Of a stretch of 64,000 nt of DNA, positions 49,566 to 58,703 are shown piece by piece. The notes below the pieces were generated by a model. It saw only the letters and a list, made by a program, of their open reading frames with translations. It searched no databases and was not told the DNA's origin. The stretch is from Bacteroidaceae bacterium (GTDB lineage: Bacteria; Bacteroidota; Bacteroidia; Bacteroidales; Bacteroidaceae). Each line of letters opens with the position of its first letter. The stretch's first letter is position 1. A program made the translations under genes and the position numbers. The stretch is taken from positions 1-64,000 of the forward strand of contig JAFUYT010000025.1 in NCBI GenBank assembly GCA_017470425.1, written 5' to 3'.

Positions 49566-49832
49566 ATGCGAATCAAGGACGGATTTGAACTGAGGGTGAT
49601 CTGCGGCGAGGCTATCGTCGTGGCTCACGGCAAGGAGAACATCGATTTCTCCAAGATCATCAACCTGAACGAGAGCGCTGCCTACCTCTGGCGCGCCGTC
49701 GAGGGTAAGGACTTCGATGCACCGATGCTGGCGCATCTGCTCACCGAGGAGTACGACGTCGATGAGGCGACGGCACTGCGCGACGCGACCAAGATGATGG
49801 ACGAGTGGCGCGAGGCGGGGCTGGCCAGTTGA
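49566..49832 (+). CDS. PqqD-family (RRE) protein
   Basis: An 88-residue protein with the PqqD fold pattern: [20 protein letters not shown], then [20 protein letters not shown] and [20 protein letters not shown]. PqqD proteins are RiPP recognition elements that bind a precursor's leader peptide and present it to modifying enzymes. Here the neighbours are a kinase-like and a peptidase-like protein, but no radical SAM enzyme or precursor gene is visible. It starts 70 nt after the peptidase gene. Confidence 0.88.
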   Translation: MRIKDGFELRVICGEAIVVAHGKENIDFSKIINLNESAAYLWRAVEGKDFDAPMLAHLLTEEYDVDEATALRDATKMMDEWREAGLAS

Positions 49833-49893
49833 TGAGGCCAATGAGGCTAATGAGGCAAATAGGGTCACTGAGATCCATGGGGCTAATGAGAGA
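49831..49893. repeat. 9-bp ladder upstream of mtgA
   Basis: GATGAGGCC, AATGAGGCT, AATGAGGCA, AATAGGGTC, ACTGAGATC, CATGGGGCT and AATGAGAGA fill the gap between the PqqD stop codon and the mtgA start. Confidence 0.85.
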
Positions 49894-49899
49894 GCTGTC

Positions 49900-50583
49900 A
49901 TGCTAAAGAAGATACAGAAGGTGCTGCAGTGGCTGGTGGTGGCGTTCTTCGCCACCAGCATCGGGGCGGTGGTGCTCTACCGCTGGGTGCCTGTGCCCCT
50001 GACGCCGCTGATGGTCATCCGATCGGTACAGCAGGTGAGCCGCGGCGAGCAGGTGCGGTTGCGCCACCACTGGGTGCCGCTCACGGAGATGTCGAAGTAT
50101 ATGCCCGTGGCGGTGATGGCATCAGAGGACCAGCGTTTTATGGAGCACCACGGCTTCGACTTCGATGCCATTGAGAAAGCCATCGAGGAGAACCGAAGTG
50201 GCAAGCGGCAGCGCGGTGCGAGCACCATCAGCCAGCAGACGGCGAAGAACGTGTTCCTGTGGCCCGGCCACTCCTGGGTGCGCAAGGGTCTGGAGGCGTA
50301 CTTCACCTTCCTCATCGAGCTATGCTGGAGCAAGCAACGCATCATGGAGGTCTATCTGAACTCCATCGAGATGGGCGACGGCATCTATGGCACCGAGGCC
50401 GTGGCGCAGTGGCACTTCCACTGCACGGCGGCGCATCTGACGCGGCCGCAGTGTGCGCTGATTGCCGCCACGCTCCCCAACCCGCTGCGCTTCAGTAGTG
50501 CCCATCCCTCTGGCTATATGCTGAAGCGGCAGACGTGGATCATGCGGCAGATGAGGCACATTGATTTAATGGAAACTGAATAA
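49900..50583 (+). CDS. mtgA: Monofunctional biosynthetic peptidoglycan transglycosylase
   Basis: A 227-residue GT51 enzyme that polymerises lipid II into glycan strands. An N-terminal membrane anchor ([20 protein letters not shown]) precedes [20 protein letters not shown] (catalytic Glu in the SEDxRF motif), [20 protein letters not shown] (second catalytic region) and [20 protein letters not shown]. It is monofunctional, as no transpeptidase domain follows. It is probably cotranscribed with the upstream cassette and the DUF5103 gene. Confidence 0.94.
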   Translation: MLKKIQKVLQWLVVAFFATSIGAVVLYRWVPVPLTPLMVIRSVQQVSRGEQVRLRHHWVPLTEMSKYMPVAVMASEDQRFMEHHGFDFDAIEKAIEENRSGKRQRGASTISQQTAKNVFLWPGHSWVRKGLEAYFTFLIELCWSKQRIMEVYLNSIEMGDGIYGTEAVAQWHFHCTAAHLTRPQCALIAATLPNPLRFSSAHPSGYMLKRQTWIMRQMRHIDLMETE

Positions 50584-50612
50584 TTGGGTTTTCGAGATGT
50601 CGAAGTAACGAA

Positions 50613-51863
50613 ATGCCGAAAGCAATGAAAAGAATCTATTGGTTTGCCTTGATGCTTCTGTTGCCGCTGCTGGCCGTGGCGCAACAGACGCGGAGCTTTT
50701 CGGAACAGGTGCGGACGGTGCAGGTCATCGTAGATGACGACCCGCTGCTACCGCCAGTGGCGCCGCTGGGCACGACGGTGGAGGTCGCCTTCGACGAGCT
50801 ATCGCATGAATATACGCGCTATGTCTATCAGGTGGAGTTCTGCAATGCCGACTGGACGCCGGCCACGGAGGTCTTCGAGAGCGATTACTTAGAGGGCTTC
50901 AACGGCCGTCCCATCGAGGACTACGAGACGAGTTTCAACACGACGGTGCTCTATACCCACTACCGCGTCGTGTTCCCCAATGAGGACGTGCGCCTGCTCC
51001 TGCCGGGCAACTACCGCGTGCGGGTCTTTGCCGACGAGCGCGCTGCCGCTGACGAGCCGGTGCTGGAGGCGTGCTTCTCGCTTTACCAGCCGCTGATGAA
51101 CGTGACGGGGCAGGTGAGCGACAACACCGACATTGATTTCCAGCAGCGCCATCAACAGGTGAGCTACGCCGTCAGCTTCGGCGGACAGCGCGTGGTAGAT
51201 CCGGAGCGGGAGCTGCACACGGTGGTGATGCAGAACCGGCGCTGGGACACGGCCGTCATCAACCTGCCGCCCAACATCCGCCACGCCACGGGCGTGGAGT
51301 GGAACCATCGTCGCGATTTGATCTTCGATGCGGGGGCGGAGTTCCATAAGTTCGAGATCCTGGATGTGCGCCTCAACGGCATGAACGTGGATCGCATGGA
51401 ATGGATCGGCGAGCAGTATCATGCCACGCTTTTCGCGCAGTCGCCGCAGCACAACTACACGAGCGACCGCGACGTGAATGGCGGCTATGTCATCCGCCAC
51501 ACGGGCGATGAGGACAACGCCACCCAGAGCGAATACCTCTTCGTGCACTTCCTGCTGCAGATGCCGGAGCTCGTGGGCGAGGAGGTGTATGTCTGCGGGC
51601 AGTGGAGTGGTGGTGAGCGGAACCCGGAATGTAGGATGCAGTATGACGAGAGCCTACGGGCCTACGAGTGCGGCGTGCTCCTGAAGCAGGGGTACTACAA
51701 CTACCAGTTCCGGCACTACGACGGTGGCAACAGCCGCGGCCGCACACTCCGCACCGAGGGCGACTTCTACCAGACCGAGAACGAATACCTCATCCTCGTC
51801 TATCACCGCCCACAGGGCGCCCGCTATGACGCGCTGGTGGGAGTGGCCAGGTTGGGGGATTGA
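50613..51863 (+). CDS. DUF5103-family exported protein
   Basis: A 416-residue protein with signal peptide (MKRIYWFALMLLLPLLAVAQ from ATG 50625; ATG 50613 adds four residues). Conserved blocks are TTVEVAFDELSHEYTRYVYQ, VEFCNADWTPATEVFESDYL, LPGNYRVRVFADE and YNYQFRHYDGGNS, the pattern of DUF5103, a Bacteroidetes family with beta-sandwich domains and no known function. It is probably periplasmic or on the outer membrane. The stop codon lies at the start of an 8-bp ladder (GATTTAAG). Confidence 0.85.
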   Translation: MPKAMKRIYWFALMLLLPLLAVAQQTRSFSEQVRTVQVIVDDDPLLPPVAPLGTTVEVAFDELSHEYTRYVYQVEFCNADWTPATEVFESDYLEGFNGRPIEDYETSFNTTVLYTHYRVVFPNEDVRLLLPGNYRVRVFADERAAADEPVLEACFSLYQPLMNVTGQVSDNTDIDFQQRHQQVSYAVSFGGQRVVDPERELHTVVMQNRRWDTAVINLPPNIRHATGVEWNHRRDLIFDAGAEFHKFEILDVRLNGMNVDRMEWIGEQYHATLFAQSPQHNYTSDRDVNGGYVIRHTGDEDNATQSEYLFVHFLLQMPELVGEEVYVCGQWSGGERNPECRMQYDESLRAYECGVLLKQGYYNYQFRHYDGGNSRGRTLRTEGDFYQTENEYLILVYHRPQGARYDALVGVARLGD

Positions 51864-51940
51864 AGGATTTAAGGATTTAAGGGCTGAAAGGCAGATTTTC
51901 GAAATGTCGAAATACCGCAATATCGAATAATAAATAACCA

Positions 51941-52603
51941 ATGGACTGGATTAAAGAGTTTTTTCAGAACATGGGCGCGATCCTCAACGAGCCCTGGTCT
52001 TTCGTGATTCTTGAACTGATAGGCACGCTGGCAGGTGCTGTCTCTGGTGCCCGTTTGGCCTCCGCAAAGCAGTTTGACTTGTTTGGAGCCCTCATCGTGG
52101 GTATCGCCACGGCTTGCGGCGGCGGTACGATCCGTGACCTAATGATCGGGAAGCCGCCCTTCTGGCTGGAGGACCCAATCTTCCTGCTGACCTGTCTCTT
52201 CGGTCTGATCTGGGTGTTCCTGTTCCGCAAGTGGCTGGTGCGCCAGAACAACACGTGGTTCCTCTTCGACTGCATCGGCTTCTCGCTGTTCAATGTGATC
52301 GGCATCGAGAAGTCGCTGGGGCTGGGCTTCCCCACGTGGGCTGCTATCGTGCTGGGCGTGATCACGGGTGCCGGCGGCGGTGTGCTGCGTGACATCCTGA
52401 TCAATGAGGTGCCCCTCATCTTCCGCAAGGAGATCTACGCCACCTGCTGCCTGGCGGGCGGCATCGTCTATGTCCTCTTTCTGCGGATGGGCTGGACGCC
52501 CGAGGGCTGTGCCCTCCTCTCCTGTACCGTCGCCATCGGCATCCGTATGCTGGCCGTGAAGTACCACTGGAGCCTGCCCTACATCAAAGGGATTGAGGAG
52601 TGA
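51941..52603 (+). CDS. UPF0126/TRIC-like membrane protein (YicG family)
   Basis: A 220-residue polytopic protein with seven hydrophobic segments arranged as two related halves, each with a Gly-rich motif: GIATACGGGTIRDLMIGKPP and VITGAGGGVLRDILINEVPL. That is the UPF0126 signature; structural work on related proteins shows a trimeric cation-channel fold. In bacteria, links to glycine transport have been proposed for some members. A palindromic terminator follows. Confidence 0.88.
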   Translation: MDWIKEFFQNMGAILNEPWSFVILELIGTLAGAVSGARLASAKQFDLFGALIVGIATACGGGTIRDLMIGKPPFWLEDPIFLLTCLFGLIWVFLFRKWLVRQNNTWFLFDCIGFSLFNVIGIEKSLGLGFPTWAAIVLGVITGAGGGVLRDILINEVPLIFRKEIYATCCLAGGIVYVLFLRMGWTPEGCALLSCTVAIGIRMLAVKYHWSLPYIKGIEE

Positions 52604-52619
52604 CGAATGACGAATGATA

Positions 52620-52666
52620 CATAATAAATAAGGTACGCGCGTATGCGCGTACCTTATTTATTATGT
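52620..52666. terminator. Bidirectional terminator
   Basis: ATAATAAATAAGGTACGCGC / GCGCGTACCTTATTTATTAT is an almost perfect 20-bp stem with loop GTAT, flanked by A/T-rich arms. Confidence 0.85.
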
Positions 52667-52680
52667 ATAGGAAAATCCTG

Positions 52681-53409
52681 TTACTTGGCGATAGCCTCCT
52701 GGGCGGCCTTGATCATGGCCTCGCTGGCATAGAGGTAAACCTCGACGCGGCGGTTCTGCTGACGACCTTCAGCGGTCTCGTTGCTGGCCACGGGGTTGTC
52801 CTCGCCGAAGCCTACGACTTCCTTGATCTGGCTGGAGCTGATGCCCTGGCCGAGGAGGTAGTTGCAGACGGACTGTGCACGATCCTGAGACAGCTGCACG
52901 TTCATCTGCTTGCTCTCGGCAGCAGTCTTGGCGCTCTTGAAGCCCTGGTTGTCGGTGTAGCCGAGGATGCCCACGTTCATGTCGGTGTTCTGCTTCAGCA
53001 CGTTGTTGGCGAACTTGGAGAGCGTGTTCTGAGCCACGGCGCGGAGGGTGGATTTACCCGAGTCGAAGAGGATGCCGCTGTCGAAGGTCAGCTTCACGGC
53101 CTGGTAGCCGTTGCCGTCGGTGACGGTCTCTACCTGAGCGTTCTCGATTTCTTCGGCAGCCTTCTTGGCCTTGTCCATCTTGTTGCCGATGATGGCACCA
53201 GCAGCCGTACCGGCTACAGCACCGGCGGCACCGCCGATGGCAGCCCACTGACCCTTGTTGTTCTTAGCGATGATACCGCCGAGGGCAGCACCGAGAGCAG
53301 CAGCGCTGGAACCGCCGATGAGGGCGCCCTTCGTGGTGTTGCTCATGCCACAGGACTGCAGCAGCAGTGCTGCGACGAGGCCGAGGGCATAGAATTTTAA
53401 ACCTTTCAT
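52681..53409 (-). CDS. OmpA-family lipoprotein
   Basis: A 242-residue lipoprotein (lipobox LLLQSC). Residues about 28-75 are a Gly/Ala-rich glycine-zipper segment (GALIGGSSAAALGAALGGII, AAIGGAAGAVAGTAAGAIIG). The C-terminal OmpA domain binds peptidoglycan: LTFDSGILFDSGKSTLRAVA, ILGYTDNQG, LSQDRAQSVCNYLLGQGIS, VVGFGEDNPVASNETAEGRQ and QNRRVEVYLY. It links outer membrane and cell wall. Own promoter at 53457-53464. Confidence 0.93.
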   Translation of the reverse strand: MKGLKFYALGLVAALLLQSCGMSNTTKGALIGGSSAAALGAALGGIIAKNNKGQWAAIGGAAGAVAGTAAGAIIGNKMDKAKKAAEEIENAQVETVTDGNGYQAVKLTFDSGILFDSGKSTLRAVAQNTLSKFANNVLKQNTDMNVGILGYTDNQGFKSAKTAAESKQMNVQLSQDRAQSVCNYLLGQGISSSQIKEVVGFGEDNPVASNETAEGRQQNRRVEVYLYASEAMIKAAQEAIAK

Positions 53410-53456
53410 AGTTGTTTTGTTTAAGTATAAATAGTTAAAAAGACATTTTCTGGCTG

Positions 53457-53464
53457 CAAAAGTA
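53457..53464 (-). promoter_or_regulatory. Promoter of the OmpA-like gene, TACTTTTG
   Basis: Minus-strand TACTTTTGCA, about 50 nt upstream of the start codon. Confidence 0.72.
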
Positions 53465-53528
53465 CAAAAAAGATTAGAGATAGGACGTGAAAGATGGAAG
53501 TTTTTATCTCTTCACGCGAAAAATTCAC

Positions 53529-53536
53529 TAACTTTG
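53529..53536 (+). promoter_or_regulatory. proS promoter, TAACTTTG
   Basis: TAACTTTGCA lies 33 nt before ATG 53569 and excludes the longer in-frame start at 53494. Confidence 0.72.
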
Positions 53537-53568
53537 CACCCAAATTTAGGAAAAAGGATATTATTTCT

Positions 53569-55050
53569 ATGGCAAAAGAACTCAAAAACTTAACAAAACG
53601 CAGCGAGAATTACTCGCAATGGTATAACGAACTGGTCGTGAAAGCCGACCTCGCAGAGCAGAGCGACGTCCGCGGCTGTATGGTCATCAAACCTTATGGC
53701 TACGCCATCTGGGAGAAGATGCAGCGCATCCTCGACGATATGTTCAAGCAGACGGGCGTTCAGAACGCCTACTTCCCCCTTCTCATCCCGAAGAGCTTCC
53801 TCTCGAAGGAGGCCGAGCACGTGGAAGGCTTCGCCAAGGAGTGCGCCGTCGTGACGCACTACCGCCTGAAGACCAACGCGACGCACGACGGCGTCGTCGT
53901 GGATCCCGAGGCAAAGCTGGAGGAGGAACTCATCATCCGTCCAACCTCCGAGACCATCATCTGGAACACGTTTAAGAACTGGATCCACTCCTACCGCGAC
54001 CTGCCGCTGCTCGTCAACCAGTGGTGCAACGTGATGCGCTGGGAGATGCGCACGCGCCTGTTCCTGCGCACCGCCGAGTTCCTCTGGCAGGAGGGTCACA
54101 CCGCCCACGCCACCCGCGAGGAAGCCGAGGCACGTGCCAAGCAGATGCTGAAGGTCTATGCCGACTTCGCCGAGAAGGTGATGGCGGTGCCTGTCATGCA
54201 AGGCGTGAAGAGCGAGACCGAGCGCTTCGCCGGTGCCCTCGACACCTATACCATCGAGGCGATGATGCAGGACGGCAAGGCGCTGCAGAGCGGCACCAGC
54301 CACTTCCTGGGGCAGAACTTCGGCAAGGCCTTCGAGGTGCAGTTCCTCAACAAGGACAACCAGCCCGAGTACGCCTGGGCCACCTCGTGGGGCGTCTCCA
54401 CGCGCCTGATGGGTGCCCTCATCATGACCCACTCCGACGACAACGGCCTCGTGCTGCCGCCCGCCCTGGCACCCATCCAGGTCGTGCTCATTCCTATCTA
54501 TAAGACCGAGGAGCAGCTCAATGCCATCCGTGAGAAGCTGGCTTCCATCGCCGATGAGCTCAAGGCGCTGGGCGTCAGTGTGAAGCTCGACGACAACGAC
54601 CAGAAGCGTCCCGGCTTCAAGTTCGCCGACTACGAGCTCAAGGGCGTGCCCGTGCGCCTCGTCATGGGCGGCCGCGACCTCGAGAGCGGCACCATCGAAG
54701 TGATGCGCCGCGACACACTCGAGAAGGAGACTGTGTCCTGCGATGGGATCGCAGGCTATGTCAAGAACCTTCTCGACGAGATCCAGACGGCAATCTTCGA
54801 GAAGGCCCGCAAGTACCGCGACGAGCGCATCTACGAGTGCGACAACTACGAGGAGTTCAAGGAGCGCATCAAGGACGGCGGCTTCTTCCTATGCCACTGG
54901 GACGGCACCGCCGAGACCGAGGCCAAGATCAAGGAAGACACGCAGGCCACCATCCGCTGCGTGCCCTTCGCCTTCGAGCAGACGCCCGGCACTGACATGG
55001 TCAGCGGCAAGCCCGCCAAGTACCGCGTCCTCATCGCCCGTTCGTATTGA
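53569..55050 (+). CDS. proS: Prolyl-tRNA synthetase, archaeal/eukaryal-type
   Basis: A 493-residue class II aminoacyl-tRNA synthetase starting [20 protein letters not shown]. It lacks the inserted editing (INS) domain of the bacterial long form and has the C-terminal zinc-binding-like extension of the archaeal/eukaryal form. Class II motifs: motif 1 region [20 protein letters not shown], motif 2 ([20 protein letters not shown] ... [23 protein letters not shown], two parts) and motif 3 ([20 protein letters not shown]). This type is usual in Bacteroidetes. It overlaps the next gene by 1 nt. Confidence 0.96.
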   Translation: MAKELKNLTKRSENYSQWYNELVVKADLAEQSDVRGCMVIKPYGYAIWEKMQRILDDMFKQTGVQNAYFPLLIPKSFLSKEAEHVEGFAKECAVVTHYRLKTNATHDGVVVDPEAKLEEELIIRPTSETIIWNTFKNWIHSYRDLPLLVNQWCNVMRWEMRTRLFLRTAEFLWQEGHTAHATREEAEARAKQMLKVYADFAEKVMAVPVMQGVKSETERFAGALDTYTIEAMMQDGKALQSGTSHFLGQNFGKAFEVQFLNKDNQPEYAWATSWGVSTRLMGALIMTHSDDNGLVLPPALAPIQVVLIPIYKTEEQLNAIREKLASIADELKALGVSVKLDDNDQKRPGFKFADYELKGVPVRLVMGGRDLESGTIEVMRRDTLEKETVSCDGIAGYVKNLLDEIQTAIFEKARKYRDERIYECDNYEEFKERIKDGGFFLCHWDGTAETEAKIKEDTQATIRCVPFAFEQTPGTDMVSGKPAKYRVLIARSY

Positions 55051-56270
55051 TGCGCTGGCTCCCCACCCTGTTCGCCGCTGAGGCCATCCCCAGTGCCATG
55101 ATCACCTTCGTGGCACTGCTGATGTTTGTGCAGTTAGGCGTGGGGTGGGGGATGAGTACCCTGCTGTGCGGTCTGCTGACGCTGCCGTGGGTGCTGAAGT
55201 CGCTGGTGCGCCAGCGCGTGCAGCGCATCGGACGCCTCCGGCCAGTGCTGTGTACGCTGGAGGCTGCCATCTTCGGGCTGCTGGTCGCGCTGGCCTTCAG
55301 CTTCGGCGGTGGACAGGCCGCAGCGTACAGCGTCTTTGCCGTGCTGTTCGTGATGTGCCTGCTCTGTGCGTGGCATGAGTTGGCCGCCGGGTACTACTTC
55401 GAGCGGATGCTGAGTCCGCGCGAACAGCGCTACTATCATAGCCAGAGGACTGCCGCCTCGCAGACTAGCACCATCGTCACCTACGGGCTGATGCTGATGG
55501 CGGTGGGAGCCTTGGAAGTCTTCTATCACAACCGTTCGCAGGCCATCGCCCTCTCGTGGAGCACCGCCGTCTATCTCCTGGCCGGCTTCTATCTGTTGTT
55601 GTTCTGCCTGAACCTGTTCTGGCTGAGAAGGACGCCGAAGGGAGACGGGAGCAGCGGTGCCGCGCAGGCGGAGAGCGGACGCACGGTGAGCCGTGCCTTC
55701 GTTGTCACTGTTCTCTGCCTCTTCCTGCTGTTGCTGCCACAGTCGCTGTTGTTCTACACGCGCGTCCTCTTCTTGATTGCCCCCGTCGCTGATGGCGGCC
55801 TGGGGTGCTCGTTGCAGTGGATTGCGCTGGCACAGGGCACGGTGGGCGTCATCGCGTTCTCGGCGGGTCTCGGCCTGGGACATCGTCTGGAGCGCAAATC
55901 CCGGGCCTTCTCGCGGCTTTCCAGCGCGCATGTCACCCTTGTCCTCTCGCCCTTCGTCTATTGGTGTATGACGCAATGGCCGCCGCAGAGTCTGGCGATG
56001 TTGTGTGTGGCTACCTTCGTGGCGCAGGGCACCTTCGGTCTCGGACTGAACGCCTGCATCCCGTACGTCCGTGCCCTCTCCGGCAACCGCTACCGCAACA
56101 CCCTGAACTACCTCTATATCCCCCTCGTAGCCCTTGTGATGCTGGTGCCATTGTCCCTTTCGGGCTGGCTCCTGTCCTGCACCGGCTTCCGCCTCTTCTT
56201 CGCCCTCGATGCCTTCACGGCGCTGCCGGCGCTGGCGGCCGGGCTCTGGGGTAAATCCCTGCGACAATAG
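55050..56270 (+). CDS. MFS-type permease
   Basis: A 406-residue protein with 12 predicted membrane segments. [20 protein letters not shown] and LCGLLTLPWVLKSLVRQRVQ resemble the start of AmpG-like/muropeptide permease MFS proteins, and its organisation parallels the neighbouring minus-strand MFS gene, although the sequences have diverged. The substrate is unknown. ATG 55050 overlaps the proS stop (TGATG), so it is translationally coupled to proS. Confidence 0.78.
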   Translation: MRWLPTLFAAEAIPSAMITFVALLMFVQLGVGWGMSTLLCGLLTLPWVLKSLVRQRVQRIGRLRPVLCTLEAAIFGLLVALAFSFGGGQAAAYSVFAVLFVMCLLCAWHELAAGYYFERMLSPREQRYYHSQRTAASQTSTIVTYGLMLMAVGALEVFYHNRSQAIALSWSTAVYLLAGFYLLLFCLNLFWLRRTPKGDGSSGAAQAESGRTVSRAFVVTVLCLFLLLLPQSLLFYTRVLFLIAPVADGGLGCSLQWIALAQGTVGVIAFSAGLGLGHRLERKSRAFSRLSSAHVTLVLSPFVYWCMTQWPPQSLAMLCVATFVAQGTFGLGLNACIPYVRALSGNRYRNTLNYLYIPLVALVMLVPLSLSGWLLSCTGFRLFFALDAFTALPALAAGLWGKSLRQ

Positions 56271-56303
56271 GGAAACCCGCTTGCAGCATCCCGCAGAAGG
56301 CAC

Positions 56304-56311
56304 TACCTTTG
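56304..56311 (+). promoter_or_regulatory. Orphan promoter-like motif, TACCTTTG
   Basis: TACCTTTGCG is a consensus -7 element on the plus strand, but no plus-strand gene follows; it points into the 3' end of the minus-strand permease gene. Confidence 0.4.
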
Positions 56312-56333
56312 CGGTGTCAAACAATAAAAACTC

Positions 56334-57614
56334 TTATTCCTTTTCCTTTATTCCAAACGACGGGTCAATCTTGATGAAGGCGGAGACGACGAAGGTGACA
56401 AGGCAACAGAGCATGATCCACCAGAAGAAGTTCTGGTAGCCCAGCGCATCGCAGATGTAGCCTGCAAACATACCCGGTACAAGCATTCCGGCATACTGAA
56501 TCGCGGTACAGATGCTGAGCACCGATGTGCTCTTCTGACCTGTCGCGAAATACACCAGGAACAGAGAGCAGGCCGTGAAACCGAAACCATAGCCGAGTTG
56601 CTCAATGAAGAAGCAGGCGCCGACAATCCACAGGTTTGTCACTTGCGTGAGACTCAGATAGACATAGACAAGGTCCGGCAACGAGATGCTGAGCACCATC
56701 GGCCACAGCCAGCGCTTGAAACCGTGACGATTGACGCAGATGCCGCCTACGATGCCACCAACGAGCAAACCGACAACGCCGAGAATGCCTGTGAGTACAC
56801 CCATCTGCTCATTGGTCATCGCCAGGCCACCGTTGGCCAGCGTGTCCTTGAGGAAGGGCGTCGTCATCATGTTCAGCTGTGCCTCGGGGAAACGGAAGAG
56901 GAAGATGAAGAGCAAGGCCGACACCAGATGGGGTTTGCGGAAAAAGACGCGGAAGGTGTCCAGCAGGTCTTCGACCACCTCGCTGGTTTTCAGATGCACG
57001 CGTGCAGGTTCCTCTGTCTTGGGAACGCCCACGAAGTTCCAGACCGTGATGCACACGAAGAGCACCGTCAGCGCAAGCAGCGCTATCATCCACGAAGTGG
57101 CAATCGGAAGTCCGAAACGGTCGGGGTTCATCAGTACACCTGCCAGTGCTACAATGGCGAATTTCGCAATCACCATGCCCACGCGGTAGAAGAAATTGCG
57201 GATACCTACGTAAAGCGACTGATCGGATTGTGACAACGCAATCACGTAGAAGCCATCAACGGCGACATCGTGAGTGGCACTGCTGAAGGCGATGATAAAG
57301 AACAACGCCAACATGGCCTGTAGCCAGAACGCGGTGTTCAGGAGGAACGCGCAGAGCGCGAAGCCGCAACAGATTACCACCTCCATGGTGAGAATCCACC
57401 AGCGCTTGGTCTTGAAGGTGTCGATGAACGGGCTCCAGAGGAACTTAAACACCCAAGGCAGTTGCAGCCAGCCGATGTAGAAGGCAGCCACGTCTTTGGT
57501 GACACCCATGTCCAACAGGAGGAACATGGAGATCATGGTTACGAGTTGATTGGGTAGTGCCTCTGCCAGATAGGTTGTTGGCACCCAGGAATAGGCCTTT
57601 GTCTTTGTGCTCAT
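56334..57614 (-). CDS. AmpG-like MFS transporter
   Basis: A 426-residue permease with 12 membrane segments. WVPTTYLAEALPNQLVTMIS, AAFYIGWLQLPWVFKFLWSP, FIDTFKTKRWWILTMEVVIC, FIIAFSSATHDVAVDGFYVI and YVGIRNFFYRVGMVIAKF match AmpG-type transporters, which in some species recycle anhydro-muropeptides. Bacteroidetes homologues vary in substrate, so this is not certain. It is convergent with the permease gene linked to proS. Confidence 0.85.
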   Translation of the reverse strand: MSTKTKAYSWVPTTYLAEALPNQLVTMISMFLLLDMGVTKDVAAFYIGWLQLPWVFKFLWSPFIDTFKTKRWWILTMEVVICCGFALCAFLLNTAFWLQAMLALFFIIAFSSATHDVAVDGFYVIALSQSDQSLYVGIRNFFYRVGMVIAKFAIVALAGVLMNPDRFGLPIATSWMIALLALTVLFVCITVWNFVGVPKTEEPARVHLKTSEVVEDLLDTFRVFFRKPHLVSALLFIFLFRFPEAQLNMMTTPFLKDTLANGGLAMTNEQMGVLTGILGVVGLLVGGIVGGICVNRHGFKRWLWPMVLSISLPDLVYVYLSLTQVTNLWIVGACFFIEQLGYGFGFTACSLFLVYFATGQKSTSVLSICTAIQYAGMLVPGMFAGYICDALGYQNFFWWIMLCCLVTFVVSAFIKIDPSFGIKEKE

Positions 57615-57666
57615 TGTCTCAATAGAGTGCCCTTACAGGGCACGTGTCCTTTTGTTTGGAGAACCC

Positions 57667-58554
57667 TCAAAGTCCTCGGGCTTTGTAAATGAGGTCTCTG
57701 GCCTCGTTGATCTCGCGCATCTTCTTCTCGGCCGCCTGCCGGATATCCTCGCCGAGCGAGGCGACGCGGTCGGGGTGGTGCTTCACGACGAGGCGCTTGT
57801 AGGCAGCGCGCACCTCGTCGTCGGTGGCGCTCTCGTCGATCTCCAGCACCGCGTAGGCATCCTTCAGTGATGTGCTGCCGAGCCCCAGCATCGAGTTCAG
57901 CTCCGCCTCGGAGAGCCCCATGTAGCGGGTGACCTCACGCAGCGCCGCAATCTCTTCGGCGGCCACGTGGCCGTCGGCCTTCGCCAGTGTTGCCAGGAAG
58001 CTGAGCAGCTGCAGTCGCTGTGCGGCAGGGAGGACGCTGGAGAGCTGCTGGCAGCACTCCAGGATGGTCGCCTGGTAGGAGCCCGGCTGTTGCGCCTCCA
58101 TCTGCTTCTGGCGCTCGAAGAGCTTCAGCATGATCTGGTTACCCTCCTCGACAGCCCGCTCGCCGAAGTTCATCCGCAGGAACTGCCGCACCGCCTCCAT
58201 CTCGCTGTGCATCACCTTGCCGTCGGCGCGGATGATGTAGCTGGCCAGCGTCAGCAGTGAGAACAGGAAACCGTTGCGGGTACCCTGGTTGACGCGCGCT
58301 TCCGAGCGACCCGTGCGGTCGTAGCCGTCGCTGCCCGCATCGTAGCCGTTCCCGCCCGCGTTGTAGCCGCCGCTTCCCGCCTTGTAGCCGTTGAAGCCGT
58401 AGGGTTGTTCGCCCGTCGTGGTGCCGTCGCCCTGGAGCCCGTTGTCATCGGCGACCGTGTCGAAGAGTGCGCCCAGGATGAAACCTGCCAGTGCGCCAAT
58501 GGGGCCACCTGAGAGCAGGCCCAGGAAGCCCCCTATCCATTTCGCTTTTGCCAT
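57667..58554 (-). CDS. TerB/DnaJ-domain protein (DjlA-like)
   Basis: A 295-residue protein. The N-terminus is a Gly-rich membrane-like segment (GGFLGLLSGGPIGALAGFIL), then a Gly/Tyr/Asn-rich linker (YNAGGNGYDAGSDGYD), a TerB-like helical domain (FSLLTLASYIIRADGKVMHS) and a C-terminal J domain (DAYAVLEIDESATDDEVRAA, YKRLVVKHHPDRVASLGEDI) with intact HPD. This is the DjlA layout, a co-chaperone that stimulates DnaK. ATG 58554 starts the conserved MAKAKWIGG. Confidence 0.9.
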   Translation of the reverse strand: MAKAKWIGGFLGLLSGGPIGALAGFILGALFDTVADDNGLQGDGTTTGEQPYGFNGYKAGSGGYNAGGNGYDAGSDGYDRTGRSEARVNQGTRNGFLFSLLTLASYIIRADGKVMHSEMEAVRQFLRMNFGERAVEEGNQIMLKLFERQKQMEAQQPGSYQATILECCQQLSSVLPAAQRLQLLSFLATLAKADGHVAAEEIAALREVTRYMGLSEAELNSMLGLGSTSLKDAYAVLEIDESATDDEVRAAYKRLVVKHHPDRVASLGEDIRQAAEKKMREINEARDLIYKARGL

Positions 58555-58585
58555 ATTCTTCTGATTCCTTTCTTGAATTCCGCGA

Positions 58586-58593
58586 CAAAGATA
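58586..58593 (-). promoter_or_regulatory. Promoter of the djlA-like gene, TATCTTTG
   Basis: Minus-strand TATCTTTGTCG about 30 nt before the start codon. Confidence 0.72.
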
Positions 58594-58640
58594 CGATGAT
58601 GCCGCCGAATAACAAAATATATTATGTGAAAAAAACGCAG

Positions 58641-58695
58641 CCACCACAATCTTCAGCCCCTGTCACTACAATCCTCAGCCCCTGTCACTACAATC
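58641..58695. repeat. 22-bp tandem array A, 2.5 units
   Basis: Units start at 58641, 58663 and 58685, an exact 22-bp step: TCACTACAATCCTCAGCCCC followed by TG. Unit 2 and the partial unit 3 match exactly over the 11 bases of unit 3. Confidence 0.88.
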
Positions 58696-58703
58696 TTTTA
58701 ATC

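Noticed and set aside
49539-49589. A 16-codon frame ([16 protein letters not shown]) overlapping the PqqD start, considered as a RiPP precursor
   Set aside because: It is too short for leader plus core and overlaps the conserved PqqD N-terminus in another frame; nothing supports translation.
57621-57640. GTGCCC-TTACA-GGGCAC hairpin between the djlA-like and AmpG-like genes
   Set aside because: A short 6-bp stem without a T-run; too weak to call a terminator.
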